A DNA stretch of 64,000 bases from DASYAN01 sp963727755. Lineage in GTDB: Bacteria > Chloroflexota > Ktedonobacteria > Ktedonobacterales > Ktedonobacteraceae. Position 1 is the first letter of the stretch. Each line of letters opens with the position of its first letter. The stretch covers positions 1 through 64,000 of the forward strand of contig CAVSHN010000004.1 of the NCBI GenBank assembly GCA_963727755.1, written 5' to 3'. A program made the position numbers and the translations under genes. The notes beneath the pieces are model-generated. The model worked only from the letters and a program-made list of their open reading frames with translations. It did not search any database and was not told the DNA's origin. Positions 21,310 to 29,547 of this stretch are shown piece after piece.

Positions 21310-23127
21310 GAGATTTTCTGGCTGTCGCAGAGCCCAACTGTACCAACGGGTTTCGGAACTGTCACCCGATATGTGTGCCCTGGCCTAGCTGCTCGCGGAC
21401 ATGACGTTACTATCCTGGAGTGGAGTTCAAAGCCAAGGGAAGCTCAACCAATACGCTGGCAGAACTGCTCACTCTATTCAATTAAATTCCTGGATGTGGA
21501 ACAGCTATTGAATGATCTGCGTCAATTTCAGCCAGACATTCTGATAATACTAGCTGAGGCTGCCTGGGTGAGGTATGTTGTCAATCCAGCCATTATCAAT
21601 TTCATACATACAGCGGGTATTCTTTGGGTTCTCTATTACCCGCTTGATAGTGATATGGGCAAAAACCGCCTCCCACAACGTCTGGTAGATATCTTGAAGA
21701 CTGTTGATCTGCCCGTTGCCATGAGTCGTTACAGTCATGACATCACCCTAGCCAATGGAGTAGAACCAGCCTATATCCCACATGGCGTTGATACCAAAGT
21801 GTTTCAGCCACCTGCTGACAAAGATGTCACCAAGCGCAGTCTTGGCTATGAAGACAAATTTGTGGCGCTTTCTGATGCCCGCAATCAGCCCCGCAAGATG
21901 TTGCCCCGAACCTTGGAAATTTTCCGCCGCTTTGCTCTTGGTAAGGACGATGTCATCCTGCACCTGCATTGTGACCCGGATGATCCTGCTGCTCGTGTTC
22001 CTAATTATTGCTACGACCTGCGATCGGATATCGACTTTCTCAATCTTACGGAGAAAGTCTCTCTGAACAATGACATAAATATGTCCATCCCCAGAGCAAT
22101 CCCACTTGAGCAACTGGCAAAGATTTACCAGGCCAGTGATGTGCATCTGCTGGCCTCCTGGGGAGAAGGCTTTGGCCTGCCAACCCTGCAAGCTGCTGCG
22201 GTAGGAGTCGTTCCGTTCGCTTCAGACTATTCAGCTAGCCGAGAATTAGTGCTGGATCATGGAGAAGCTATCCACGTCCGTCACTTCTTGGTCGATCAGT
22301 TTGGTCTGCGGCGTGCACTTATTGATATTGATGATGCGGTCAACAAACTGGAAACGCTGTACCGAGATCGGCAATTGCTAGCCTCCAAGGCACAAAAGAG
22401 TCGTGAGTTTGCCCTCTCCTACGATTGGGAGTGTCTTGTATCACAGTGGGAGGAACTGCTCTTGCGCGAAATTGAACGCAAAAGAACTAGCCCGTTTTCT
22501 CCTATAAATTTATCTAATATTTCTAATATTTTTCATACAGAAGAAGGTTCGTGCGATCTTGCATCTAGTGAAAGCACAGCTAGCGATTTGGAAACAAGGG
22601 CGAGTATCCAGTCTGAACGAACTCTCACAATCCCGGTGACCTTGCCTCTGGTCAAGTCCAAGCAGCGCATCCCTGGCTATGTCTACGTGGCAAGCCAATG
22701 TGACGTTCCTACTGCGCTGGCGTTACGACGCATTTTCCCTGGCTTGAAAGTCTGGTCAACCATTTCGCTTGACTTTGGTTCCCTTGTCTCGGACGACAAA
22801 TCGTTCCAAGCGAAAGTGGTGGAGGCAAATGGCCCTGAATATCGCCCCCACTTAGCATTGAGTACATTGGCCTTGGATATGGGAAGTTCCGATCCTCGAC
22901 TGCCTACTGAAGCTGCCAAACTGGAAGTTCCTTGTATTGGATTAGCTCAACGGAGAGAACAAGCTTGGTTATGGCCCGATTTGAGTCTAGCGAAGCCTGA
23001 TCCTCTGATGGCCGCCGAGCTAGGCCGTCAGATGCTCACCGATCAGGGAGTTGCTACTGATCTGTGTCTAAGTGCTCGTCAGAAGCTGGCTAGTATACTC
23101 ACCTCTGTGAACAATGAGCCCTATTAA
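21306..23127 (+). pseudogene. GT4 array copy 6, one extra base near the start
   Basis: A continuous reading of 584 residues runs from a GTG at 21373 to 23127 and covers nearly the whole GT4 protein plus the C-terminal domain: YIPHGVDTKVFQPP, WGEGFGLPTLQAAAVGV, IPVTLPLVKSKQRIPGYVY, PDPLMAAELGRQMLTDQGV. The conserved N-terminus is out of frame. At ATG 21306, deleting one base of AGAGATT gives a start that continues WLSQSPTVPTGFGTVTRYV. If translation starts at GTG 21373 the protein lacks the first beta-strand and loop of the acceptor half. This is the copy most likely to make a stable product. Confidence 0.75.
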
Positions 23128-23131
23128 TTTC

Positions 23132-23303
23132 TTAAGGGGGCCTTCCGCAAATAACGTGATCATCCAGTGTGCTGGCTCGATGATAGAGTTCTGGTCATAC
23201 TAACCTGCGTTCCATTGTGCAACGTCTTTAGCTTTCAATGAATATACAATGCATCATGTTTGAAGGCAGGTTAGTATCAAATTGTTCTCGGAAGGCCCCT
23301 TAA
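23132..23303. repeat. MITE-like nested inverted repeat, about 170 bp
   Basis: The outer ends are TTAAGGGGGCCTTCCG (23132-23147) and CGGAAGGCCCCTTAA (23289-23303). An inner pair is ATACTAACCTGC (23197-23208) and GCAGGTTAGTAT (23266-23277). No coding sequence inside. It lies between the end of GT4 copy 6 and the toxin-antitoxin operon. The structure fits a miniature element, or a large RNA hairpin ending the upstream transcript. Confidence 0.6.
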
Positions 23304-23365
23304 TCCTGATTAGTCCATTAGCCCGTAGGGCATTGGCAATATACCATCTCATAGTGTATACTTGA

Positions 23366-23383
23366 TGATATCAATTGATATCA
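23366..23383 (+). promoter_or_regulatory. Perfect 18-bp palindrome, probable toxin-antitoxin operator
   Basis: TGATATCAATTGATATCA is a perfect palindrome ending 13 bases before the toxin ATG and next to its AGGAGGG. Autoregulation of such operons by the antitoxin HTH protein is standard, so this is the likely operator. A related palindrome with the same GATATCA half-site lies upstream of the peptide exporter (38236-38251). Confidence 0.65.
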
Positions 23384-23396
23384 GGAGGGTGGATAT

Positions 23397-23777
23397 ATGG
23401 CACGGAAGCATATAGTCTGGGTCGGGTCATCAGAAAAAGACTTTTTAAAATTCCCTGATGATGTGCGGAGTGATATAGAAGACGCGCTCATCTATGCAAG
23501 CTTAGGCGAGAAAGCAGAGCATGTCAAGCCACTTAAAGGCTTCTCTGGGGCCAGTGTGTTGGAAGTTATTGAAGATGATCAGAGTGGAACATATCGCTGT
23601 GTTTACACAGTGAGATTCCAATCTGCAATCTACGTTTTACATGCATTCCAAAAGAAGTCTCGCAAAGGAATTAGCACGCCAAAAGAGCACATAGACATGG
23701 TAGAACGTCGCCTTAAGCGTGCTGCTGAAATCGAAGCAGAGTTCCGAATGCAGAGAAAGAAGGGAGAAAGATCATGA
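23397..23777 (+). CDS. RelE/HigB-like toxin (phage Gp49-like family)
   Basis: 126 residues. IVWVGSSEKDFLKFPDDVRSD and VKPLKGFSGASVLEVIED, then GTYRCVYTVRFQSAIYVLHAF and KKSRKGISTPKEHIDMVERRL, match the phage-derived Gp49-like / HigB-2 type II toxins, which act as ribosome-dependent mRNA nucleases. Toxin-first order is typical of the HigBA arrangement. It overlaps the next gene by 4 bases (ATGA). Strong AGGAGGG 8 bases before ATG. Activity is inferred from the family. Confidence 0.8.
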   Translation: MARKHIVWVGSSEKDFLKFPDDVRSDIEDALIYASLGEKAEHVKPLKGFSGASVLEVIEDDQSGTYRCVYTVRFQSAIYVLHAFQKKSRKGISTPKEHIDMVERRLKRAAEIEAEFRMQRKKGERS

Positions 23778-24109
23778 CAGAAGAGAAGGATTACACTATC
23801 AGCAGTAATAATATCTTTGCTGATCATGGTAGACCTAATCCTGAAGAACGCCTTATGCGAACAGAATTAGCATACTACATTGCAACTGAGATCAAAAGAC
23901 GGGGACTTTCCCAACGTCAAGCGTCCGATCTGCTCGGCATACCACAATCTCATGTTTGCTGGTTGCTACAAGCAAAAGTGAGACACTTCTCGTTTGAGCG
24001 CCTGCTCCAGATAGTTACTAGACTTGGCATAAACTTAACAATTTCTGGTGAACATGCAGCAAGTGAACAAGGTTGTGTGATACTCAATAGCCTCCCACAA
24101 TTTACTTGA
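23774..24109 (+). CDS. HigA-like XRE-family antitoxin
   Basis: 111 residues. The helix-turn-helix is clear: GLSQRQASDLLGIPQSHVCW, then FSFERLLQIVTRLGINLTIS, as in antitoxins with the HTH_37/XRE fold. It would bind the toxin and repress the operon at the upstream palindrome. Start ATG 23774 overlaps the toxin stop, giving translational coupling. Confidence 0.85.
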   Translation: MTEEKDYTISSNNIFADHGRPNPEERLMRTELAYYIATEIKRRGLSQRQASDLLGIPQSHVCWLLQAKVRHFSFERLLQIVTRLGINLTISGEHAASEQGCVILNSLPQFT

Positions 24110-24126
24110 TCCTAAATTTTTGAAAA

Positions 24127-24150
24127 GGGCTCGTCACTAGTTGACGGGCC
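24127..24150 (+). terminator. Possible terminator of the toxin-antitoxin operon
   Basis: GGCTCGTCA pairs with TGACGGGCC (one G-U pair) with a short loop, 18 bases after the antitoxin stop. The T-tract is poor. Confidence 0.4.
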
Positions 24151-24281
24151 TTCGACATTGTACCCACCCCGTCGTGGAAGCGCAAACCTACGCAATCTCA
24201 ACACACAATAAAAGGTGTAGGATGCCGAGCACCTTGCACGGATCGTAACACAACACCTGAGTAGTGACTAGCCAGGAGAGA

Positions 24282-24345
24282 CAAAGGAACGATTGTCCCT
24301 TTGTCCGCATGTTGAGACTTACCGAGGGCAAGCTCACTCCACATG
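24282..24345 (-). repeat. 3' hairpin module, copy downstream of peptide 1
   Basis: CAAAGGAACGATTGTCCCTTTG forms a hairpin about 180 bases after the stop of peptide 1 (minus strand), followed by the GAGGGCAAGCTCACTCC segment also seen near 25430. Member of a family of at least seven copies in the array. Confidence 0.5.
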
Positions 24346-24480
24346 TTCCTCCACTCCATCTACCATCGAAAGCAGCATTATCTCTCCCCATTGGCAAACT
24401 GACGTAGAATGCTCAGTGTAACAGGGATACTTCAAAATACGACTCAAAGGTAGCCGTTGCTGCCCCCACGATAGCAGCCC

Positions 24481-24714
24481 CTAGATCACAGTCACAGTGA
24501 CAAGGACATTGCAGAAGTCATTACATGTCGACGTGAAGAAGCTGGTTCCAGTGATATTGATGGTATGAGTACCAGTCTGACCAAATAGGCCTTCTAAGCC
24601 CCTGACCTTCTCGAGACCGCATTCTCCTGCGCATTCTCCTGTTGCTCCACAGATCGTCTCAAGCTCTGCTTCGGTCAGCTCGATCTCTTCCAAGTTACGT
24701 ACAATTTTGTCCAT
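24481..24714 (-). CDS. Double-glycine-type leader peptide, array member 1
   Basis: 77 residues. A 24-residue leader begins MDKIVRNLEEIELTEAE and ends ICGA, the predicted C39 cleavage site. The 53-residue core has Cys pairs (TGECAGECG near its start, STCNDFCN near its end) and a Thr-rich beta-like stretch (GTHTINITGTSFFTST). AAAGGA lies 9 bases before ATG. Nearly identical to member 2, with differences at a few core residues. No modification enzyme is nearby, so whether Cys/Thr residues are crosslinked is unknown; disulfides are possible after export. Confidence 0.75.
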   Translation of the reverse strand: MDKIVRNLEEIELTEAELETICGATGECAGECGLEKVRGLEGLFGQTGTHTINITGTSFFTSTCNDFCNVLVTVTVI

Positions 24715-24945
24715 GTTAAATGGTCCTTTCTTTTGTTAAAAAACTGTTCATCTGTGATGTCCAAAATAGCACCTAAAGCTTTCATTAAATGCTGTGCTTT
24801 TGAATAATACGCCCATTTCCACTTAATTGGTAGTTTAGTGGGTTAAATACACAACATTTTTCTTTTCGGTCTTAACTGGATCATCTAGTTCAAGTATAGA
24901 GGAGCCTCAGAAAATACAAAGTTAAATATTTTACAGTTAGACAGT
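24715..24945 (-). promoter_or_regulatory. Shared promoter/5'-UTR module of peptide 1
   Basis: In the sense direction a TATACT (complement of 24893-24898) is followed by TGAACTAGATGATCC, then AATGTTGTG, and ends in AAAGGACC before the ATG. The 5' leader is about 180 bases. Same architecture as twelve other genes of the array. Confidence 0.6.
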
Positions 24946-25322
24946 GAAGTCTAATGCCAATCTGCATTGCAGTGAGAATACTCTAACACGGACAGTTATA
25001 CGTCATGAGCATGGCTTGTCAGAAGCGTCAGTTGGAAGAAGTTAGCTGCAGAGGACCAGCAGAGAGGCTCGATGATTGAGAAGAGAGGCAGGCCAAGAGT
25101 AAACTTTTGGAAGGTCACAGTGCTCACTGGAGATAGCAGTGAGCAGTTCCCAGCAATAGCTCTGAGCCATTGGATGGAATGAAGGATGCAAGATCTATGG
25201 AAGCAGTGGTGTTGAGAATTTGAGTGATGGCTGACTTGAGACCGCTTATGCTCTTCAGGGGCCTGACAAGAAGTTGTCTCCTTGCAAGCAGTATCCTCTT
25301 GAGCCTCAACCCATAGACAAAA

Positions 25323-25445
25323 GCAAGGGAATGATTGTTCCCTTGCCCTCATGCGGAGTTCGCCATGATACAAACAAGGGCAAAGGAACGGTTGTCCCTT
25401 TGCTCGCATGTAGAGCTTACTTACCGAGGGCAAGCTCACTCCACA
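25323..25445 (-). repeat. 3' hairpin module, double copy downstream of peptide 2
   Basis: Two hairpins in a row: GCAAGGGA (25323) with TCCCTTGC (25339-25346), and CAAAGGAAC (25381) with its complement ending near 25402. Located 130-250 bases after the stop of peptide 2. Confidence 0.5.
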
Positions 25446-25576
25446 TGTTCCTCCACCCACCATCGAAAGCAGCATTACCTCTCCCCACTTGCAAACTGAC
25501 ATAGAATTCTCAGTGCAACAGGGACCCTTCAAAATATGACTCAAAGGTAGCCGTTGCTGCCCCACAGTAGCAGCTC

Positions 25577-25810
25577 CTAGGCAAAAGTCACAGTGACAAG
25601 GACATTGCAGAAATCATTACATGTCGACGTGAAGAAGCTGGTTCCAGTGATATTGATGGTATGAGTACCTGTCCGACCAAATAGGCCGTCTAAGCCCCTG
25701 ACCTTCTCGAGACCGCATTCTCCTGCGCATTCTCCTGTTGCTCCACAGATCGTCTCAAGCTCTGCTTCGGTCAGCTCGATCTCTTCCAAGTTACGTACAA
25801 TTTTGTCCAT
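25577..25810 (-). CDS. Double-glycine-type leader peptide, array member 2
   Basis: 77 residues, leader identical to member 1 (24 residues, ends ICGA). The core differs at only a few positions (GLDGLFGRTG instead of GLEGLFGQTG, and the last two residues). The surrounding 1.1 kb is also duplicated, so this is a recent tandem duplication with a period of 1096 bases between starts. Confidence 0.75.
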   Translation of the reverse strand: MDKIVRNLEEIELTEAELETICGATGECAGECGLEKVRGLDGLFGRTGTHTINITGTSFFTSTCNDFCNVLVTVTFA

Positions 25811-26045
25811 GTTAAATGGTCCTTTCTTTTGTTAAAAAACTGTTCATCTGTGATGTCCAAAACAGCACCTCAAAGCTTCAATCAAATGCTGTATTTCCAA
25901 AGGCTACATCCACTTTCACCTCATTCCGTAGTTTAATGGACTTTCCACACAACATTTTTCTTTTCGGTCTTAACTGGATCATCTAGTTCAAGTATAGAGA
26001 GGCCCCAGAACATACGAAATTAAATATTTTATAGTTATGCAGTGA
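25811..26045 (-). promoter_or_regulatory. Shared promoter/5'-UTR module of peptide 2
   Basis: TATACT is the complement of 25991-25996, followed in sense by TGAACTAGATGATCC and the AATGTTGTG segment. Upstream of it the conserved ATTTAA-TTT stretch lies at the expected -35 distance. Confidence 0.6.
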
Positions 26046-26423
26046 AATATAATGGCGATCTACATTGCAGTGAGAATACTCTCTTACGGACAGTTATGTG
26101 TCATGAGCATGGCTTGTCAGAGTGTCAGTTGGAAGGAGTTAGCAGCAGAGGGCTAGCAGAGAGGCTCGATGATTGAGAAGAGAGGCAGGCTAAGAGTAAA
26201 CTTCTGGAAGGTCACAGTGCTCACTGGAGATAGCAGTAAGCAGTTCCCAGCAATAGCTCTGAGCCATTGGATGAAATGAAGGATGCAAGATCTATGGAAG
26301 CAGTGTTGTTGACGATTTGAGTAGTGACTGACTTGAGAACGCTTATGCTCTTCAGGGACCTGACAAGAAGTTGTCTCCTTGCAAGCAGTATCCTCTGACT
26401 TTGAGCCTCTACCCATAGACAAA

Positions 26424-26489
26424 GGCAAAGGAACAACTGTTCCCTTGCCCGAATGCGGAGTTCGCTCGCCGAGGCCAGCTTGTCCCGCC
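26424..26489 (-). repeat. 3' hairpin module downstream of peptide 3
   Basis: GGCAAAGG pairs with CCCTTGCC (26424-26449), followed by TGCGGAG ... CCCGCC as the partly paired second stem. Downstream of peptide 3 in the minus direction. Confidence 0.5.
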
Positions 26490-26612
26490 ATTTCCCTCTA
26501 CTATCGAGGGTAGCATCTATGAGCTACTTGAATAGTCTATGGGTCCATCACGGTGCCTATGAATTGACCAAGCAACATAAAGGTACCAATCATGGCCCCC
26601 GTGAAGGGTGTA

Positions 26613-26780
26613 CTAGTAGAGGAAATGACAGTAATCATCCCGAGATCCTCCATAGATGCCCATAAGCTCTGCATCTGTCAGCTCAAGCTCTGCCGATGTC
26701 AGCTCAAGCTTTGCCGATGTCAGCTCAAGCTCTGCAGCTGTCAACTCGACATCTTCCCAGAAACGTACAATGTTATCCAT
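26613..26780 (-). CDS. Short leader peptide with triple heptad expansion, array member 3
   Basis: 55 residues, small but clear. It starts MDNIVRFWEDVELTAAE and then repeats a seven-residue unit (LELTSAK, LELTSAE, LELTDAE) encoded by 21-bp tandem repeats at about 26665-26745. The leader ends IYGG at residue 45, leaving a core of only ten residues (SRDDYCHFLY) before TAG 26613-26615. The leader is exactly 21 residues longer than that of member 1. The core may be truncated, or this may be a decoy or a nearly empty member. Start supported by the shared AAAGGA and upstream module. Confidence 0.65.
   Translation of the reverse strand: MDNIVRFWEDVELTAAELELTSAKLELTSAELELTDAELMGIYGGSRDDYCHFLY
26660..26745 (-). 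repeat. 21-bp tandem repeats inside a leader sequence
   Basis: The unit GCTCTGCCGATGTCAGCTCAA occurs in four consecutive, slightly varied copies. Each adds one seven-residue ELTxAEL unit to the leader of peptide 3. Confidence 0.8.
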
Positions 26781-27005
26781 GGTAAATGCTCCTTTCTCTT
26801 GGTAATAAAATTGTTCATTTGTGATATCCGAAATATCACCTCAAAGATACTATCAAATGCTTTATTCCTAATTAATCCATCATCTACATAAAGTAGACTA
26901 AGGGAATTAGTTCCAACATTTGATTTCTTCAGCTCCAATCGGATCACCTGTTTTAAGTATAAGCAGACCATAGAATATATAAATTTCAATGTTCCATAGC
27001 TACAC
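26781..27005 (-). promoter_or_regulatory. Shared promoter/5'-UTR module of peptide 3
   Basis: TATACT is the complement of 26956-26961, followed in sense by TAAAACAGGTGATCC. Ends in AAAGGA before the ATG at 26780. Confidence 0.6.
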
Positions 27006-27116
27006 AGTGAAATCTAATATTTATCTGCATACATTGCTAGTACTATCACAAGGATAGTTCTGCGTCTTAAGCATTGCTTACAGGGCCAAGAGAGATGCTA
27101 GACAGAGTGGCTAAAC

Positions 27117-27187
27117 ATTTGGGCAAAGAAACAGTTGTTCCTTTGCCCAAATGCGGAGTTCGCTTGCCGAGGCTAGCTTGCTCCGCA
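27117..27187 (-). repeat. 3' double-hairpin module downstream of peptide 4
   Basis: The clearest copy. Stem 1: ATTTGGGCAAAGAAAC with GTTCCTTTGCCCAAAT (27117-27151). Stem 2: TGCGGAG (27152-27158) with CTCCGCA (27181-27187). It starts 24 bases after the stop of peptide 4, in sense order stem 2 then stem 1. Could be a bipartite terminator or a mobile repeat. Confidence 0.6.
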
Positions 27188-27210
27188 GTCTCCATTCACT
27201 ACTAATGGTA

Positions 27211-27573
27211 CTACCTACCAAATACCTGGGTAATTGGGAAGGTGGTATGGCCAGTGGCAGAGAGATAGGAGGAGACAGAAGTGCTAGGAGCGTTGATAGA
27301 TGGGGAAGAAGGGACAGATGATACAGATGGAACATGGGCAATAGCGGAGGGGGTGCCAGCGAGGGTGATGTTAGCGGTGCAGGCATCCGTAGTAAGGGCT
27401 CCTGTGCCAGCAGTAGTATCAATCGATAAGCCTGTGGCAACGATACCAGAAACAGTTACAGGGTAACCTAACACATTCCCAGTCAAAGTCATCGGAAATC
27501 CTCCTCCATAGATATTCTCAAGCTCTGCATCTGTCAGTTCGACATCTTCCCAAGTGTGTACAACGTTGTCCAT
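27211..27573 (-). CDS. Double-glycine-type leader peptide with long Thr/Ser-rich core, array member 4
   Basis: 120 residues: a 24-residue leader (MDNVVHTWEDVELTDAE, ending IYGG) and a 96-residue core. The core begins GFPMTLTGNVLGYPVTVSGI and is rich in Thr, Ser, Gly, Val and Ala with a single Cys; its last third is Ser/Pro-rich. The alternating T/V/G pattern suggests beta structure. Paralogue of member 5, with the first 60 core residues strongly conserved and the tail divergent. Much longer than usual bacteriocin cores. Confidence 0.75.
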   Translation of the reverse strand: MDNVVHTWEDVELTDAELENIYGGGFPMTLTGNVLGYPVTVSGIVATGLSIDTTAGTGALTTDACTANITLAGTPSAIAHVPSVSSVPSSPSINAPSTSVSSYLSATGHTTFPITQVFGR

Positions 27574-27815
27574 AGTAAATGGTCCTTTCTTTTGTTAAAA
27601 AACTGTTCATCTGTGATGTCCGAAATATCACCTCAAAGCTGCTATCAAATGTTGTATTTCTAATTAATTAATCCATTATCTCCGTAATTAAGTAAATTCA
27701 GGAAATTAAAGGAATTAGTTACAACATTTTACTTTTTCAGCCACCAATCAGATCACCTGTTTTAAGTATAGAGAGACCATAAACGTATAAACTTAAATAT
27801 CTCACAGTTATACAG
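27574..27815 (-). promoter_or_regulatory. Shared promoter/5'-UTR module of peptide 4
   Basis: TATACT is the complement of 27765-27770, then in sense TAAAACAGGTGATCTGATTGG and AAATGTTGT. Upstream lies ATATTTAAGTTT as the possible -35 area and a TCACTGTATAACTGTGA-like stretch. Confidence 0.6.
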
Positions 27816-27893
27816 TGAAATATCATATCTATCTGCATACAGTGAGAATACATCGTCACACGGACTATCCTGCAAAGGATGACAAACCATGAG

Positions 27894-27931
27894 AAGAGGG
27901 CTAGGATACTGCTCTGTATCCTAGCCCTCTT
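27894..27931 (-). terminator. Strong stem-loop terminator
   Basis: AAGAGGGCTAGGATAC pairs perfectly with GTATCCTAGCCCTCTT around a six-base loop. It lies 65 bases downstream of the secreted protein that ends at 27996, on its strand. Confidence 0.7.
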
Positions 27932-27995
27932 GATCGTCAAAGTTCCAACTTGGTAAGGCCTTACCTCCATGGGCAAACCTAGAGTGAGAGATGCT

Positions 27996-28352
27996 TCAAG
28001 GGTTTGGTGTGAGTGGGGCAGCTCCTGGTATGCTTGATGGGCTCTGCCCCTTCTCTGGCGTGCTTGATATTCTTACTAATTTCAGTGATATGAAATGCGA
28101 ACCTGGAGAACATTTAATTTTTCCGTGCCCCTTTAACTTAGAATTTGCAAGCAGAGCCTGAAGTAGAGGAGGGCACTCATCAGGCATAGCGTGTACTTGT
28201 CCTGATGTGGTAGATACACTCGGTGAAGTATTTGCTATTGCATCTGTACTCGCAGCCCATGCAGAAGCCGAGATAGCTCCCATCAACAGCGATGCAGCCA
28301 AACTACCTAATACAATAAGACGACCACACTTACTGACAACAAAACCTTTCAT
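27996..28352 (-). CDS. Small secreted protein with signal peptide, unknown function
   Basis: 118 residues from ATG 28352, which has AAGGAAA 7 bases upstream; an in-frame upstream start exists but lacks a site. MKGFVVSKCGRLIVLGSLAASLL followed by AISASAWAAS is a Sec signal peptide with probable cleavage after AWA. The mature part has two cysteines (DECPPLLQALL ... KIKCSPGSH) and a Pro/Ser-rich end. No family recognised. It sits between peptides 4 and 5 but lacks the array promoter module, so it is probably regulated separately. Confidence 0.6.
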   Translation of the reverse strand: MKGFVVSKCGRLIVLGSLAASLLMGAISASAWAASTDAIANTSPSVSTTSGQVHAMPDECPPLLQALLANSKLKGHGKIKCSPGSHFISLKLVRISSTPEKGQSPSSIPGAAPLTPNP

Positions 28353-28397
28353 GGCAGTTTCCTTGTTACCTTTCCCTTGTTCAAACACTTTCCTATA

Positions 28398-28440
28398 CCC
28401 CTCCAAATGGCGCAATGGATTGCCTTATTTACAATTTATA
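28398..28440 (-). repeat. Short dispersed repeat, partner at 30436-30480
   Basis: CCCTCCAAATGGCGCAAT followed by GGATTGCCT and TTTACAATTTAT. The 30436 copy has an internal inverted pair around AATAAATTG/CAATTTATT. Both lie between peptide genes. Confidence 0.5.
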
Positions 28441-28448
28441 ATCTCCAT

Positions 28449-28820
28449 TCACCACCATCGAGGGTAGTACTCACGAATTACCCGGATAGTTCGGAAGGTG
28501 ACAGGAGCAATGGTGGGATAGGAGTAGGAGGCAGAGGTGGCATGGGCAATGGTAGAGGGAGGGTGGGAGACAGAGGCGGCATGGGCAATGGTGGAGGGGG
28601 AGGCAGCGAGAGTGATGGTAGCAGTGCTGGCATCCGTAGTAAGAGTTCCTGTGCCGCTAGTAGTATCAATCGATAAGCCTGTGGCAACGATACCAGAAAC
28701 AGTTACGGGGTTACCTAACACATTCCCTGTCAAAGTCATCGGAAACCCTGCTCCATAGATATTCTCAAGCTGTGCATCTGTCAGCTCAACATCTTCCCAA
28801 GTACGTACAACGTTGTTCAT
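28449..28820 (-). CDS. Double-glycine-type leader peptide with long Thr/Ser-rich core, array member 5
   Basis: 123 residues from ATG 28820, chosen because AAAGGA is 9 bases upstream and because MNNVVRTWEDVELTDAQ matches the sister leaders. The leader has 24 residues and ends IYGA. The core (99 residues) starts GFPMTLTGNVLGNPVTVSGI as in member 4, then has two repeats of an STIAHA(A/T)S-type motif, and ends with an aromatic/basic tail (IREYYPRWW) absent from member 4. No Cys in the core. Confidence 0.75.
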   Translation of the reverse strand: MNNVVRTWEDVELTDAQLENIYGAGFPMTLTGNVLGNPVTVSGIVATGLSIDTTSGTGTLTTDASTATITLAASPSTIAHAASVSHPPSTIAHATSASYSYPTIAPVTFRTIRVIREYYPRWW

Positions 28821-29060
28821 ATTAAACATTCCTTTCTCTGGTTAAAAAAACTGTTCATTGGTGGTGTCTGAAATATCACTTCAAAGCTGCTATCAAATAT
28901 TGTACCCTAATTAATTAATTAATCCATCATCTCTATAATTAAGTAGATTCAGGAAATTAGTTACAACATTTTACTTTTTCAGCTACCAATCAGATCACCT
29001 AATCTAAGTATAGATAGGTCTCAGAACAGACAAACTTAAATTTTTCCTAGTTATACAGCA
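28821..29060 (-). promoter_or_regulatory. Shared promoter/5'-UTR module of peptide 5
   Basis: TATACT is the complement of 29007-29012, followed in sense by TAGATTAGGTGATCTGATTGG and AAATGTTGTAAC. Confidence 0.6.
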
Positions 29061-29210
29061 AAATACTTATCTATCTGCATACAGCGATAGCATTTTCACA
29101 CCAGTAATTCTGCGTCGTAAGCATGGCTTGTCAGAGGGTCTATTGGGGTCAGTTGGCAACGGAGGGCCAGCAGAGACACAGTACAATCTTTGAGCCACTC
29201 CCCATAGACA

Positions 29211-29279
29211 AAGGCAAGGGAATGATTGTTCCCTTGCCCACATGCAGAGTTCGCTTGCCAAGGCCAGCTTGCCCCGCAA
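29211..29279 (-). repeat. 3' hairpin module downstream of peptide 6
   Basis: GGCAAGGG (29213-29220) pairs with CCCTTGCC (29231-29238). The second stem TGCAGAG ... CCCCGCA is degenerate. Begins 40 bases after the peptide 6 stop. Confidence 0.5.
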
Positions 29280-29319
29280 CTTCCACTTGTTGTCAAAAAC
29301 GGTAGAGCTACCTGAGGAG

Positions 29320-29547
29320 CTACGATAATGTCTTAAAGACAGTGCCTGTAAACGCACTAGTGTCAGTGATTGTGCTGCTAAGTGTGGTTCCCATCAGATC
29401 CCAAGAGTTAACGACTATTGAGCCAGAAAAAGCCGCCTGCGTATGCGAATCCCACACATCCAACCCTCCACCTTGTGCCCCATAGATAAACTCAATCTCT
29501 GATTCGGTCAACTCGATCTCTTCAAAACTACTTACAATGTTGTCCAT
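29320..29547 (-). CDS. Double-glycine-type leader peptide, array member 6
   Basis: 75 residues: a 24-residue leader (MDNIVSSFEEIELTESE, ending IYGA) and a 51-residue core without Cys (QGGGLDVWDSHTQAAFSGS, then TDTSAFTGTVFKTLS). Ser/Thr/Gly-rich. Related to member 7 in leader and in the FSGxIxVNx ... TGTVxKTxS pattern. Confidence 0.72.
   Translation of the reverse strand: MDNIVSSFEEIELTESEIEFIYGAQGGGLDVWDSHTQAAFSGSIVVNSWDLMGTTLSSTITDTSAFTGTVFKTLS

Noticed and set aside
23132..23303. Attachment site or tRNA-associated integration site
   Set aside because: No tRNA-like sequence nor direct repeat partner was found; the structure is purely inverted.
24481..25810. Lanthipeptide precursors of a conventional class II cluster
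   Set aside because: The leader style and Cys/Thr content would fit, but no LanM-type synthetase, cyclase or other modification enzyme is present in the window. Kept as unmodified or unknown.
24996..26491. Two long minus-strand frames (about 110-190 residues) between peptides 1, 2 and 3
   Set aside because: They cover the duplicated 3' modules and hairpins, lack a ribosome site and recognisable domains, and their similarity to each other follows from the 1.1-kb tandem duplication.
26660..26745. Possible CRISPR-like array (four 21-bp direct repeats)
   Set aside because: The repeats are contiguous without spacers and in frame with a peptide leader, so they are coding heptads.
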